Source of the DNA: Bacteroidales bacterium
GTDB taxonomy: Bacteria > Bacteroidota > Bacteroidia > Bacteroidales > Muribaculaceae
NCBI GenBank assembly: GCA_910575615.1
Contig: CAJTEX010000001.1
Coordinates: 1-64,000 of the forward strand
DNA: 64,000 nucleotides
Direction of reading: 5' to 3'
The notes below the pieces were generated by a model. It was not told the origin of the DNA and did no database searches. It was given only the letters and a program-made list of their open reading frames with translations. The position numbers were made by a program, and so were the translations under genes. How positions within the stretch are numbered: position 1 is the stretch's first letter; every line of letters begins with the position of its first letter. Shown here piece after piece: positions 35,986-44,624 of the stretch.

Positions 35986-37320
35986 TTAATTGAATCCGTT
36001 TACTTTCAGGTTTTTCACCTCCCAAGTGCCGGCCTTGGTGTCGGAGGTGTAGTGGAATGCCACCTGGATTTTCTTCCCGGCGTATTTCGACAGGTCGATC
36101 TGGCCGGTAGACATGAATGTCCAGGAGAGTGACGAGGGGTAGTGGGGGATTTCAAGGGTCTCCCACTCGCCGCCGATTTCGCGGACAACGAAAGTAGACT
36201 CCTCCTTGGCTGCGTCGACGCTGGCGTAGTAGTTGACAGCCTGCTCGAATGACGCGCTGACCTCGGTGAGGTTGGCAAGGTTGATTTCAGGCGACACCAG
36301 GTATGAGGAGGTCTTGTAGTTGGTGCTGTTGGCAAACGCAGATGCTTTCATGCAGGCGTAGCGTGAGTCGGCGGTCCAGACATATTGCAGCCCGGAGGGA
36401 ATGGTCTCATCCTCGATGGTGAATGAGCCTGCGCCGTTGGCGAAGGTCTCGGAGAAGACAGGGATGACCGGGGCTGTGCTGCCTGAGAAATTCTCAAGGC
36501 TTTCGAGATCGATAAGCAGTATCTGCCACTCGCGGTTGTAGAACGAGAGGACGCCGACGATGTCGCCTTTGCCTCCGGGGAGGCTGTTGAACCAGAATGT
36601 CGACTGTCCGGAGTTGTAGAGCTGTATTCGGTTGCCGTTCTCGTCAAAAGCGTAGCGCGAGGTCGATTGTCCCTGGGTTGCCAGCGGCTCTCCGGGATTC
36701 TCGAATTCCATGTTCTCGAATTTGACCAGGCGGCTCTGCATGGCCAGGAACTCGACATTGTTCTGGCGGGCGGCGTCTACCTCAGGGACGGTCACCACCT
36801 GTGGGGCCACAGGGGTGGGGAAGCCGTGGACGATGGCATGCTCGGTGAAGATTTCCTCATCGATTCGTCCGGGCTGCTCCTTGCCGGGCTGCGGCTCTCC
36901 GCCGAGCTGCATGCAGTTGCCGTAGGCTCCGATGCGCAGGCCTGTGCAGTCGATGGTCAGCAACTGTCCGGGCTTGTAGTCCTCGTAGAGCTTGGTCTTG
37001 TCGACGGCGATTGTCAGTCCGGCGGTCTCGTCTTCTATCATCAGGTTTTTGTAGATGTTTCCGGCCTTGTCGCATGAGACGATTTTGCCGGTGATGACGT
37101 AATGTGAGCCGTCGGCCTTCTCACCGATGACCTTGTTGTAGCTGTAGGTGTTGGGATCGTTGAAAGCCTCCTTCAGCTCGAGGATGGTGGTGTTTGTGGC
37201 CGGGATGACTTTGTCTGAGCCGGGTTCATACATCGGGGGCATCGCCTTTTCGTCGTCGCAGGCTGAGAACCCGACGGCGGCGATGAGCAGCGACGCTATG
37301 TAGAGAATTGACTTTTTCAT
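35986..37320 (-). CDS. DUF5689/choice-of-anchor J surface lipoprotein
   Basis: 444 residues with a lipoprotein signal (SLLIAAVGFSACDDE; Cys at 21). The DUF5689-type domain spans about 45-275 (NLMIEDETAGLTIAVDKTKL, GLRIGAYGNCMQLGGE, FWFNSLPGGKGDIVGVLSFYN). It is followed by a C-terminal choice-of-anchor J domain (about 290-444: TSSYLVSPEINLANLTEVS, HYTSDTKAGTWEVKNLKVNG). It is a shorter relative of the 734-residue protein 25 bases downstream, lacking the two DUF6359 modules, and likely arose by duplication. Middle gene of the receptor operon. Confidence 0.85.
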   Translation of the reverse strand: MKKSILYIASLLIAAVGFSACDDEKAMPPMYEPGSDKVIPATNTTILELKEAFNDPNTYSYNKVIGEKADGSHYVITGKIVSCDKAGNIYKNLMIEDETAGLTIAVDKTKLYEDYKPGQLLTIDCTGLRIGAYGNCMQLGGEPQPGKEQPGRIDEEIFTEHAIVHGFPTPVAPQVVTVPEVDAARQNNVEFLAMQSRLVKFENMEFENPGEPLATQGQSTSRYAFDENGNRIQLYNSGQSTFWFNSLPGGKGDIVGVLSFYNREWQILLIDLESLENFSGSTAPVIPVFSETFANGAGSFTIEDETIPSGLQYVWTADSRYACMKASAFANSTNYKTSSYLVSPEINLANLTEVSASFEQAVNYYASVDAAKEESTFVVREIGGEWETLEIPHYPSSLSWTFMSTGQIDLSKYAGKKIQVAFHYTSDTKAGTWEVKNLKVNGFN

Positions 37321-37376
37321 TTCAGTTCTTTCTTGTTAAAATCGGTTTCATGATGTTTGGGTTCACACATGCCGGG

Positions 37377-40169
37377 TCAGAAGCGCACACCGACGTTGAA
37401 GTAGACCTTGATTCCCTGGGCATACTGGAGCTTGGTGGGGAATGAGTTCACGTTGTAGCGCTTGGTGTCGACGCGGCTTTGCTGGAAGGCGTTGATGACC
37501 AGGTCTTTGTTGTTGAGGATGTTTGAAACCGACAGGTTGAGGTTGAGCGAGAGGCTGCGGTTGATGTAGATGATTTTGCCGACGGAGGCATTGAGCACCC
37601 ACTGGTTGTCGAGCTTGGGCTGCTCGGCGTAGGCGTCGATGATGGCCTGTGCCTCCTGCTCTGACCAGGCACCCGTCCATATGCCGGGTCGCTGCTCATG
37701 GTAGGGGTAGGCGAGCTTGACATAGTAGTCGGCCAGGTATGAGGCGTTGACGTTGACGAAGAACATCTTGGGGGCCTGCCAGTCGAGGGCGATGTTGAAG
37801 GCCAGCTGCGGGGTGGAGGTGCAGGTGTAGTTGTTGAGGAAGACCTGCTTCTCGGAGTCGGGGTAGAGGCCGTTCTCGACCGAGCGCAGACCCATCGGGT
37901 TGTTCTTGTACTGGTATTTGGCGTATGTGCCGGCGAAGGAGGCGGTCAGCGAGGGGAGGATTTTGTAGGCCATGCCCAGCTCGATGCCCTTGTACTGGCG
38001 TTTCACGCCGTTGAGGGCGAAGTTGCAGAATGTGTTGAGCGACTCGTCGTAGAATCCCATGCGCTCTACAGCGTCGTCGATGTTGGTGAAGAACGCTCCG
38101 ATGGAGCCACGGAAGCGGCGGTAGTTCCAGTTGTACTGGGCGTCGGCCGAGAAGGTCTTCTGCGATTTGGGGTCGTTGATGGTGGTGTCCTTGATGCGGG
38201 GGGCGATGTAGACATCAGAGATCAGGGGGGCGTCGGTGGAGTACTGGGCCTGGACGGTGAAGAAGTTGCGTCCGTCGAGCTTGTAGGTCACGCCTGCCTT
38301 GACGGCGAAGTCCTCGAAGTCGAGGGTCTTCGACTTGCCCAGGGAGTTGAGCGGGGCGCGGCCGTTGCGCATGTGGCCGAAGCGGTAGAACTCTTCCCAG
38401 GAGAATGACGCGCCGTAGTTGATGTCCCAGTGGGCGTACTTGTGCTGGTTCTGCACCCATGCCTGGAGCTTCATGGCATGGATGTTGTAGTCATATCCGA
38501 AGCGGTCGCCCTTGACCACCTTGCGGTTGGGGTTGTCGAGGTCGTTCTGGAGGATGTCAGGGTTGGCCGTAGGGTCATACATGTCTCGGTCTGAGAAGGG
38601 GTCGACGTCTACCCAGAACTGTCCTCCGAGGAGGTCGCGGACGGTCATGTATTCGGCCGAGCGGGTGTAATTGAAGTTCACGCCTGCCTGGAAGGTGATG
38701 TTGTCGGAGAAGCGGTGGTTGAGGGTCGTCCCGGCGATGAAGTTGAACTGCTTGGAATGCTCCATCTGCTGGATGTATGTCGAACCTTTCTGCTGGTCCT
38801 CGGGGAGCGACTGGTTCTGGATGTTGTTGAGGTGGTTGGCCAGGTACATGGCGTCCCAGTCGATCTGCTGTATTCCGCCGATGTTGTTTTCCCAGAGGTT
38901 GGTGTAGTAGTCGTAAAGGCCCCATTCGGGGGTGTCCTGCCCGTATATGAAGTAGGAGGGGAGGTTCTTGTAGTAATCGGGCTTGGGGTCGTTGGCCTTG
39001 TAGTAGTTCAGGCGGGTACGGGCGAAGTTTGTCCAGCGGAACGCCACGGAGGTGTTGAGCGTTGTCTTCTCCCCTTTGTGGAGCCATGTGAGCATCGCCG
39101 TGGGGTCGAACTTCTCGCGGATGTTGTCGGAGCGTTTCTTTCCGGCCTGCCATCCCCAGGTGGGGTTGTAGAGGTTGTCACCGACCAGGTCGTAGACCTC
39201 CTGGACGGTAGCCTTGCCGTTGGCATACTGTGTGGGCGCGCCCCAGGCGGTGAGTGTCAGGGAGTTTTTGTTGTCAAACACCTTCTCCACCGAGAGGAAG
39301 AGGCCTCCGGAGTTGTAGAATGTGCCTGGCACCACCCCTTCTTTCGAGTAACGTCCGATAGCCGACAGGGTGACGGCGAAGCCGTTGGGGGTCAGGCCTG
39401 AGGAGTAGGTGGCCATCGCGCGGTAGTTGTAGTTTGAGTTGGTGTAGCTCAGCGAGCCGTTGAACCCCGGGGCGTAGGTGTCGGTGATGGTGTTGAAGTT
39501 CTGCGAGCCTGAGATTCCGCCGAAACCGTATGCGGCTGCTCCGAGGCCTACGGTGGAGGTGTTGTTGCGGAATGCGCGCGAGGTCATGCCTCCGAGCTGC
39601 GAGAAGGAGAATCCGCCGCGGATGAGGTCGTTCATCGGCAGGGAGTTGATGTATGTCTCCTGGTAGCGCGAGCCGACACCGCGGTAGTTGCTGTACAGGG
39701 GGGAGTAGCCGTAGCGTGTGAACTTGTAGTATATGTTGTCACTTGCTCCGGTGAGGGCGGTGACGGCCTGTCCGTTGCCCTCCTCGTCTTCAAGCATCGA
39801 CTCGTCGAAGAGCAGCTCGTTGTTGTTGTCTTCGTTGAAGGTCACGAACTCGTTGTCGTCGTCAGATATGAGGATGACGTTGCCGGCGTTGACGCTCTGG
39901 TCGTTGTAGAGGTGGAGCTGGGCCGCACCTCCGGCGTACCCAGGGGCGGTGATTGTCAGCACGGCCTCTCCAGGGCGCGCAGTGGAGATGCGGAAGTCTC
40001 CGGCGGGTCCTGTGGTGACGGTTATTCCCTGGTCCTGGATTGAGATGGTCGCTCCCGGTACGGGCGCACCGGTGCTGGCGTCTACCACCGTCCCGGAGAC
40101 AGCCGCGGTCTGGGCCACGGAGGGGAGGGCTGCGCCGAGCAGCATCAAAGGAAACAGCTTATGTTTCAT
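37377..40169 (-). CDS. TonB-dependent receptor with N-terminal carboxypeptidase-regulatory domain
   Basis: 930 residues from MKHKLFPLMLLGAALPSVAQ (signal peptide); frame upstream of it is promoter DNA. There is a regulatory-like domain at about 22-110 (VSGTVVDASTGAPVPGATISI), an acidic linker (EFVTFNEDNNNELLFDESMLEDEEG), a plug (about 145-260: GVGSRYQETYINSLPMNDLIRGGFSFSQLGG, in two pieces) and a 22-strand barrel ending KVYFNVGVRF. It is TonB-dependent uptake machinery, but unlike SusC it has no SusD partner. The DUF5689 lipoproteins 56 and 1,416 bases further on probably act as its surface partners. Confidence 0.9.
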   Translation of the reverse strand: MKHKLFPLMLLGAALPSVAQTAAVSGTVVDASTGAPVPGATISIQDQGITVTTGPAGDFRISTARPGEAVLTITAPGYAGGAAQLHLYNDQSVNAGNVILISDDDNEFVTFNEDNNNELLFDESMLEDEEGNGQAVTALTGASDNIYYKFTRYGYSPLYSNYRGVGSRYQETYINSLPMNDLIRGGFSFSQLGGMTSRAFRNNTSTVGLGAAAYGFGGISGSQNFNTITDTYAPGFNGSLSYTNSNYNYRAMATYSSGLTPNGFAVTLSAIGRYSKEGVVPGTFYNSGGLFLSVEKVFDNKNSLTLTAWGAPTQYANGKATVQEVYDLVGDNLYNPTWGWQAGKKRSDNIREKFDPTAMLTWLHKGEKTTLNTSVAFRWTNFARTRLNYYKANDPKPDYYKNLPSYFIYGQDTPEWGLYDYYTNLWENNIGGIQQIDWDAMYLANHLNNIQNQSLPEDQQKGSTYIQQMEHSKQFNFIAGTTLNHRFSDNITFQAGVNFNYTRSAEYMTVRDLLGGQFWVDVDPFSDRDMYDPTANPDILQNDLDNPNRKVVKGDRFGYDYNIHAMKLQAWVQNQHKYAHWDINYGASFSWEEFYRFGHMRNGRAPLNSLGKSKTLDFEDFAVKAGVTYKLDGRNFFTVQAQYSTDAPLISDVYIAPRIKDTTINDPKSQKTFSADAQYNWNYRRFRGSIGAFFTNIDDAVERMGFYDESLNTFCNFALNGVKRQYKGIELGMAYKILPSLTASFAGTYAKYQYKNNPMGLRSVENGLYPDSEKQVFLNNYTCTSTPQLAFNIALDWQAPKMFFVNVNASYLADYYVKLAYPYHEQRPGIWTGAWSEQEAQAIIDAYAEQPKLDNQWVLNASVGKIIYINRSLSLNLNLSVSNILNNKDLVINAFQQSRVDTKRYNVNSFPTKLQYAQGIKVYFNVGVRF

Positions 40170-40325
40170 GTTGATTTGACTATGTGTTGATTTTAGTTTG
40201 ATAGTTCTCACGGTTTTTAACGCAACACCGTCGGGGGCATCGGACTTGGGGATGGGGTGTGTCTGCCCCTGCAAAGCAAAAACGATACATCCGAAACATT
40301 GCGGATTGCGGCTGGAACCAGCGTG

Positions 40326-40358
40326 TAAAGATACGCAAAAAAGATTCAAAGAACCAAA
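40326..40358 (-). promoter_or_regulatory. Probable promoter of the receptor/DUF5689 operon
   Basis: Minus-strand TTTG (40355-40358), 21 bases, TATCTTTA (40326-40333, one mismatch). The leader of about 150 bases has no recognised riboswitch. Confidence 0.4.
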
Positions 40359-40430
40359 TACTGTGAGAAAAATTCGTTGAATTTCGGTGAAAAATCCATA
40401 TTTGTCGGTGAAATCTCCTGTTTCAGGGGG

Positions 40431-41141
40431 CTATTTCCGCAACACGGGCCAGGAGTAGGCTCTGAGACGCGCGGCGAGCATTGCCTCGCGCCCGTCGAGG
40501 TAGCTGTCGAGCAGGGCGTGGAACCGGGGGGAGTGGTTCATCTCCGAGAGGTGGGCCAGCTCGTGGCAGATGATGTAGTCGCGCAGCTCCTGGGGGAGGA
40601 AGACCAGCACGTAGCTCAGGGATATGCAGCCCCGGAACGAGCAGTTGCCCAGGGTGCGGAAGCCAGTCGAGATGGTCCACCCCGCCGGGTTGCGTCCGAT
40701 GCGGGCGGCCAGCTGGCGGGCGCGGGGGAGAAGGATCTCGGGGGCTATCTTGCGGGCCATGCGGCAGAGCAGCGAGCTGGCCAGGCGGGTGGTGGCCTCG
40801 TCATCGAGGTCGAAGTCTGTACCGATTTCCAGCGAGCAGGCCGGGAGTGAGGCCTTGGCGAGCATCTTGCCGGGGGCGACGCTCTGGCGCGCGATGATGA
40901 AGTCGACTCCCGGGAAGCTGATTCGCGAGGGGGCGGTGTAGCGCAGTGTGGGGCGGCTGGCGAGCAGTCTGGGGGTGAAGTCGTCGAGCAGCCGGTTGAT
41001 GTCGGGCAGGCCGAGATGGCGGGGAACGTTGAGGCTGACAAGCCCGTTGCGCCACCGGGCGGTGGCGCGGCGGCTGTTGGGGCGCGAGCTTACCACTACG
41101 CGGCCCAGTTGCCTGTGGTTTATTTCTCCGATTACGGGCAT
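40431..41141 (-). CDS. YgjP-like (DUF45) zinc metallopeptidase domain protein
   Basis: 236 residues, no signal peptide. The zinc site is clear: HELAH at 193-197 with the third ligand in NHSPRFH (His203), followed by a Trp/Arg-rich end (LRAYSWPVLRK). Upstream of it the family segment GNCSFRGCISLSYVLVFLPQELRDYIICHELAH (in parts) is intact; the usual W.SC.. becomes GNCSFRG. Members are cytosolic M48/SprT-related metalloproteases of unclear substrate. It follows nadK by 83 bases on the same strand and may share its transcript. Confidence 0.85.
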   Translation of the reverse strand: MPVIGEINHRQLGRVVVSSRPNSRRATARWRNGLVSLNVPRHLGLPDINRLLDDFTPRLLASRPTLRYTAPSRISFPGVDFIIARQSVAPGKMLAKASLPACSLEIGTDFDLDDEATTRLASSLLCRMARKIAPEILLPRARQLAARIGRNPAGWTISTGFRTLGNCSFRGCISLSYVLVFLPQELRDYIICHELAHLSEMNHSPRFHALLDSYLDGREAMLAARLRAYSWPVLRK

Positions 41142-41224
41142 TTGCGGAGACTGGTGGAGGTTATAGATATTGTGATGTGGTGGATGTCATTGTGGCTGAT
41201 GGGAGGGGAGAGGGTGGGGCGGGG

Positions 41225-42079
41225 TCAGCCTCCGAGGCCGAGTTTTGACCGCAGCGTGTCGGTGAAGGTGTGGCCCGGCAGGGTGACTACGTTCAGGGGG
41301 AACGGCGACTTGCGGAATGTCAGCCGTGAGCCTTCGGGGAGCGAGAGGGTCTTGCCGTCGAGGGTGAGGCGGAAGGTCTGGGCGCGCAGGGTCACCGTGG
41401 CGGCCAGCACCGACGAGTCGTTGACCACCAGCGGGCGCACTGACAGGGAGTGGGCGGCGATGGGGGAGATGACCCATCCGGACACCGAGGGGTCGAGTAT
41501 CGGGCCGCCTACCGAGAGGTTGTAGGCAGTCGAGCCGGTGGGGGTGGCGATGATCAGGCCGTCACCTTTGTAGGTAAGCGAGTGGTGGCCGTTGATTTCG
41601 GTGTCGACGGTGACCATCGAGGCGTTCTCCCCCCGGGTGATGGCCGCCTCGTTGAGGGCGTGGAATATGCCGACTGGGGTCTCCACCTCGAGCAGCGAGC
41701 GGCGCTCGACGGCGTAGTCGCCGTCGAGGAGGTGGCGCGAGATTTCCTCCGGACGGTCAAACGAGAATGCGGTCAGGAAGCCCAGGTGGCCGGTGTTTAT
41801 CCCTGCCACGGGGATTGCCGAGTCGCCCACCCATGCGGCGGTCTTCAGGAAAGCCCCGTCGCCGCCTATGGCCACGGCCAGGTCGGCCAGCGGGCATTCC
41901 GACAGGCGTATGTGGTGGATCCCGAGGGCGAACCTCGGGCCGAGCTTCCCGGCGAGGTAGTCGAGGAAGCGGTCAGACATTACCACCTTGTGGTCGCGCC
42001 GCATCAGCTCGCAGACCAGCCGCTCGATGTCGGCCAGGTGGTTCTCCTGGTGTCGGTTTCCGTTGATTGCTACTATCAT
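41225..42079 (-). CDS. nadK: NAD kinase
   Basis: 284 residues, the family's normal size. It phosphorylates NAD to NADP with ATP. The start is at MIVAINGNRH; six more codons upstream are possible but unlike the family. Signature GGDG is at 72-75 (AVAIGGDGAFLKTA), followed by NTGHLGFL, and the second conserved block GDGLIIATPTGSTAYNLSVGGPI near 175-197 and PIAAHSLSVRP near 205. It starts 7 bases after the stop of the small protein gene upstream, so both are in one operon, divergent from pdxJ. Confidence 0.96.
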   Translation of the reverse strand: MIVAINGNRHQENHLADIERLVCELMRRDHKVVMSDRFLDYLAGKLGPRFALGIHHIRLSECPLADLAVAIGGDGAFLKTAAWVGDSAIPVAGINTGHLGFLTAFSFDRPEEISRHLLDGDYAVERRSLLEVETPVGIFHALNEAAITRGENASMVTVDTEINGHHSLTYKGDGLIIATPTGSTAYNLSVGGPILDPSVSGWVISPIAAHSLSVRPLVVNDSSVLAATVTLRAQTFRLTLDGKTLSLPEGSRLTFRKSPFPLNVVTLPGHTFTDTLRSKLGLGG

Positions 42080-42086
42080 TGCAGGC

Positions 42087-42470
42087 TCACATCTCAAGGT
42101 AATGGATAAGCTCGTTGACGCGGTCCTGGGCCCGGCGGCGCGTGGCGGAGTCGGGCTGGGAGCCGACGAAGAAGGGGTCGTAGCCGTAGCGGCGCAGCGA
42201 GCGTGCCACGCCCGAGGCGTCGCGCACGTTGACCCTCAGGGCGATCACGGGCAGCCCCTCGGGGTCGCGCATCCCGGTCACCGACAGCGCCAGCAGCTGC
42301 GCGTCGCAGTCTTCGACGGCGCGGGCGATGGATGAGGCGGAGTAGTCGGCGGGAGGGCACGACAGCAGCAGCTCGCTCGCCTCCTGTGGCAGGGGAGGAG
42401 TCAGCGTCTCGGCCTTCTCGCGGTGGGAAAGGCTCCCGGCGATGTATTTCTGGAGTTTGTCGTTGTCCAT
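42087..42470 (-). CDS. Small protein upstream of nadK, resembling the C-terminal part of a Bacteroidales CBS-domain protein
   Basis: 127 residues. The second half (YSASSIARAVEDCDAQLLAL, VIALRVNVRDASGVARSLRRYGYDPFFVG, VNELIHYLEM) resembles the ACT-like C-terminal domain of the roughly 220-residue CBS-domain protein often found between nadK and pdxJ in Bacteroidales. The N-terminal half here has no recognisable CBS pair and reads MDNDKLQKYIAGSLSHREKAE. The comparison is from memory. Its position, 7 bases before nadK and divergent from pdxJ, supports the same locus. Role unknown; possibly a small regulatory partner. Confidence 0.7.
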   Translation of the reverse strand: MDNDKLQKYIAGSLSHREKAETLTPPLPQEASELLLSCPPADYSASSIARAVEDCDAQLLALSVTGMRDPEGLPVIALRVNVRDASGVARSLRRYGYDPFFVGSQPDSATRRRAQDRVNELIHYLEM

Positions 42471-42486
42471 CTTTTCCCCAATCTTT

Positions 42487-42518
42487 TTTGCGGGTTAGAA
42501 ATATTCTTTTTAATTTTG
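42487..42518 (+). promoter_or_regulatory. Promoter of pdxJ-exbBD-tonB
   Basis: TTTG (42487-42490), 20 bases, TAATTTTG (42511-42518), full consensus. Initiation near 42525 leaves a leader of about 90 bases. Confidence 0.75.
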
Positions 42519-42549
42519 TGGCTTGATAGCCCCAGAATGATTTCCGGGA

Positions 42550-42557
42550 CAAAGATA
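42550..42557 (-). promoter_or_regulatory. -7 box for the nadK unit
   Basis: TATCTTTG on the minus strand, 80 bases before the start codon at 42470. No -33 element is seen at the right distance, so the divergent promoters are of unequal quality. Confidence 0.45.
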
Positions 42558-42615
42558 GGAAAAAATCCTTGATTCCTTACCTACTTTATATTATTATAAC
42601 ATTCTTTCAGCGATA

Positions 42616-43335
42616 ATGGTTACGAACCTGAGCGTCAATATAAACAAGGTGGCCACCCTGCGCAATGCCCGTGGGGAGAATGTGCCTGATGTGGAGAAAG
42701 TGGCGGTCGACTGCGAGGCGTTCGGCGCCGATGGCATCACGGTCCATCCCCGTCCCGACGAGCGCCACATACGCCGCGACGATGTGATACGGCTGAGGCC
42801 GCTGGTCAAGACCGAGTTCAACATCGAGGGCTACCCCACGGAGGAGTTCATGGACCTGGTGTTGAAAATCAAGCCCGAGCAGGTGACCCTGGTGCCCGAC
42901 CCCCCGGGGGCGCTGACCTCCTCGGCGGGCTGGGACGTGGCCGCCAACGCCGAGTTCCTCACAGGAATCGTCGACAGGCTGCGCGACGCCGGAATCCGCT
43001 CGTCGATTTTCGTCGACACCGACCCCGACAACATCAGGCTCGCCGCCAAGGCGGGGGCCGACCGGGTGGAGCTTTACACCAAGCCCTACGCCGACCTCTA
43101 CCCGACCGACCCCGAGAAGGCCGTCGCCCCATATGTCGAGGCCTCCCGCGCCGCCCACAAGGCAGGGCTGGGGGTCAACGCGGGTCACGACCTGAGCCTT
43201 GAGAACCTCGCCTGGTTCCACAAGTATGTGCCCTACCTCAACGAGGTCTCGATCGGCCACGCTCTGATTTGCGACGCCCTCTACCTGGGGCTTCCCGAGA
43301 CCATCCGCCGCTACAAGGAGGCCCTGAAATCCTGA
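42616..43335 (+). CDS. pdxJ: Pyridoxine 5'-phosphate synthase
   Basis: 239 residues, the usual length. It condenses 1-deoxyxylulose 5-phosphate with 3-amino-2-oxopropyl phosphate to pyridoxine 5'-phosphate in the DXP-dependent vitamin B6 pathway. Diagnostic blocks are [16 protein letters not shown] (N-terminal substrate loop), [40 protein letters not shown] and VNAGHDL, ending [14 protein letters not shown]. It heads the transcript with exbB (36-base gap), an arrangement conserved in Bacteroidales. Confidence 0.97.
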   Translation: MVTNLSVNINKVATLRNARGENVPDVEKVAVDCEAFGADGITVHPRPDERHIRRDDVIRLRPLVKTEFNIEGYPTEEFMDLVLKIKPEQVTLVPDPPGALTSSAGWDVAANAEFLTGIVDRLRDAGIRSSIFVDTDPDNIRLAAKAGADRVELYTKPYADLYPTDPEKAVAPYVEASRAAHKAGLGVNAGHDLSLENLAWFHKYVPYLNEVSIGHALICDALYLGLPETIRRYKEALKS

Positions 43336-43371
43336 ACATCCATCACCTGACCACATTATCCCAAGACAATT

Positions 43372-44070
43372 ATGATACTTGCCGAAGCCGCCCTCTCCGG
43401 GACTCCGCAGACCGCCGCCGCAGCCGCCGAGGCTGCCTCCAACGTGGCCGAGCTTTCATTGTGGGACCTCTGCCTGCGTGGCGGTCCGCTGATGATTCCC
43501 CTGGCCCTGCTTTCGCTGATATGCGTCTATGTCTTCATCGAACGCGTGATTGTGATCTCCAAGGCCAACCGCCTGGATGACTCATTCATGAAGCGCATAC
43601 GCGACTATATCCACGAGGGGGAGGTGGAGAGCGCCTACAACCTCTGCCGCAAGACAGACACCCCCTACGGACGGCTCATCGAAAAGGGCATCAGCCGCAT
43701 CGGCCGCCCGGTCAACGACATCATGTCGGCCATCGAGAACACAGGCAACATCGAGGTGGCCAACCTCTCCAAGGGGCTGCCCTGGCTGGCGACCACCGCG
43801 TCAGGCGCCCCCATGCTCGGCTTCCTCGGCACGGTGATCGGCATGGTGGAGGCTTTCTACTCGATAGCCTCGCAGGGCAACTCGGCCAACATCTCGACAT
43901 TCTCAGACGGCATCTACACCGCCCTGGTCACCACAGTGGCCGGTCTGGTGGTAGGTGTGGCCGCCCTCTTCGCCTACAACTACCTCGTGGCCCGCGTCAA
44001 CGCCGTGATGAACCGCATGGAGGCCAAGACCATGGAGTTCATGGACCTGCTCAACGAGCCTGCCCGCTGA
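43372..44070 (+). CDS. exbB: ExbB/TolQ/MotA-family proton channel subunit
   Basis: 232 residues. Three membrane helices are visible: about 37-58 (LMIPLALLSLICVYVFIERVI), 138-160 (the GAPMLGFLGTVIGMVEAF segment with the conserved G.LGTV.GM) and 180-205 (GIYTALVTTVAGLVVGVAALFAYNYL). It forms the pentameric channel of the ExbB-ExbD-TonB machine that uses the proton gradient to power outer-membrane receptors, of which this window encodes several. It lies between pdxJ and exbD. Confidence 0.94.
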   Translation: MILAEAALSGTPQTAAAAAEAASNVAELSLWDLCLRGGPLMIPLALLSLICVYVFIERVIVISKANRLDDSFMKRIRDYIHEGEVESAYNLCRKTDTPYGRLIEKGISRIGRPVNDIMSAIENTGNIEVANLSKGLPWLATTASGAPMLGFLGTVIGMVEAFYSIASQGNSANISTFSDGIYTALVTTVAGLVVGVAALFAYNYLVARVNAVMNRMEAKTMEFMDLLNEPAR

Positions 44071-44126
44071 CCCTGCCTGCCCGCCCGCGCTCTCCAAGCC
44101 ACTAACCATCACCAACCGTCACAGCG

Positions 44127-44624
44127 ATGCTAAAACGTCAGAACAACCTTATGGCGGCTTTCTCGATGGCGTCGATGACCGATGTCATCTTCCTGCTGCT
44201 CATATTCTTCATGGTGACCTCCACCTTCGTCTTCCCCACCGGCCTGGAGGTAAACCTCCCCCAGGGGACGGAGCAGAGCGCCATCAAGCCTGTCACCCGC
44301 GTCTATATCGACGCCAACGACTCGATTTTCGCCTCCACCGCCGACGAGAAGCCCCAGCCTGTCACCCTCACCACCCTGCCTGTCTTCCTCAAGATGGCCA
44401 ACGAGCAGGACTCTACCGGCTTCGTGGCCCTCTATGCCGACGAGACCGTAAGATACGGACGCATCGTGGAGGTGCTTTCAATCGGGGCCGAAAACAACCT
44501 CAAGATGGTGCTGGCCACCCAGCCCGTGAGCAATCCCCGCTCCCACGCCGCCGACCCGGCTGACACCGCCACGGATCCCGCGACCGTGACCGAAACCTTA
44601 CCAGCGACAGACAATGTACAGTAA
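44127..44624 (+). CDS. exbD: ExbD/TolR-family protein
   Basis: 165 residues. One N-terminal helix carries the conserved ionisable Asp (SMTDVIFLLLIFFMVTSTF, Asp about 18) and a periplasmic domain follows (LEVNLPQGTEQSA). The C-terminal 30 residues are an Ala/Thr/Pro-rich extension (DPADTATDPATVTETLPATD). It pairs with ExbB to harvest the proton gradient. Its end overlaps the next start by 11 bases. Confidence 0.93.
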   Translation: MLKRQNNLMAAFSMASMTDVIFLLLIFFMVTSTFVFPTGLEVNLPQGTEQSAIKPVTRVYIDANDSIFASTADEKPQPVTLTTLPVFLKMANEQDSTGFVALYADETVRYGRIVEVLSIGAENNLKMVLATQPVSNPRSHAADPADTATDPATVTETLPATDNVQ

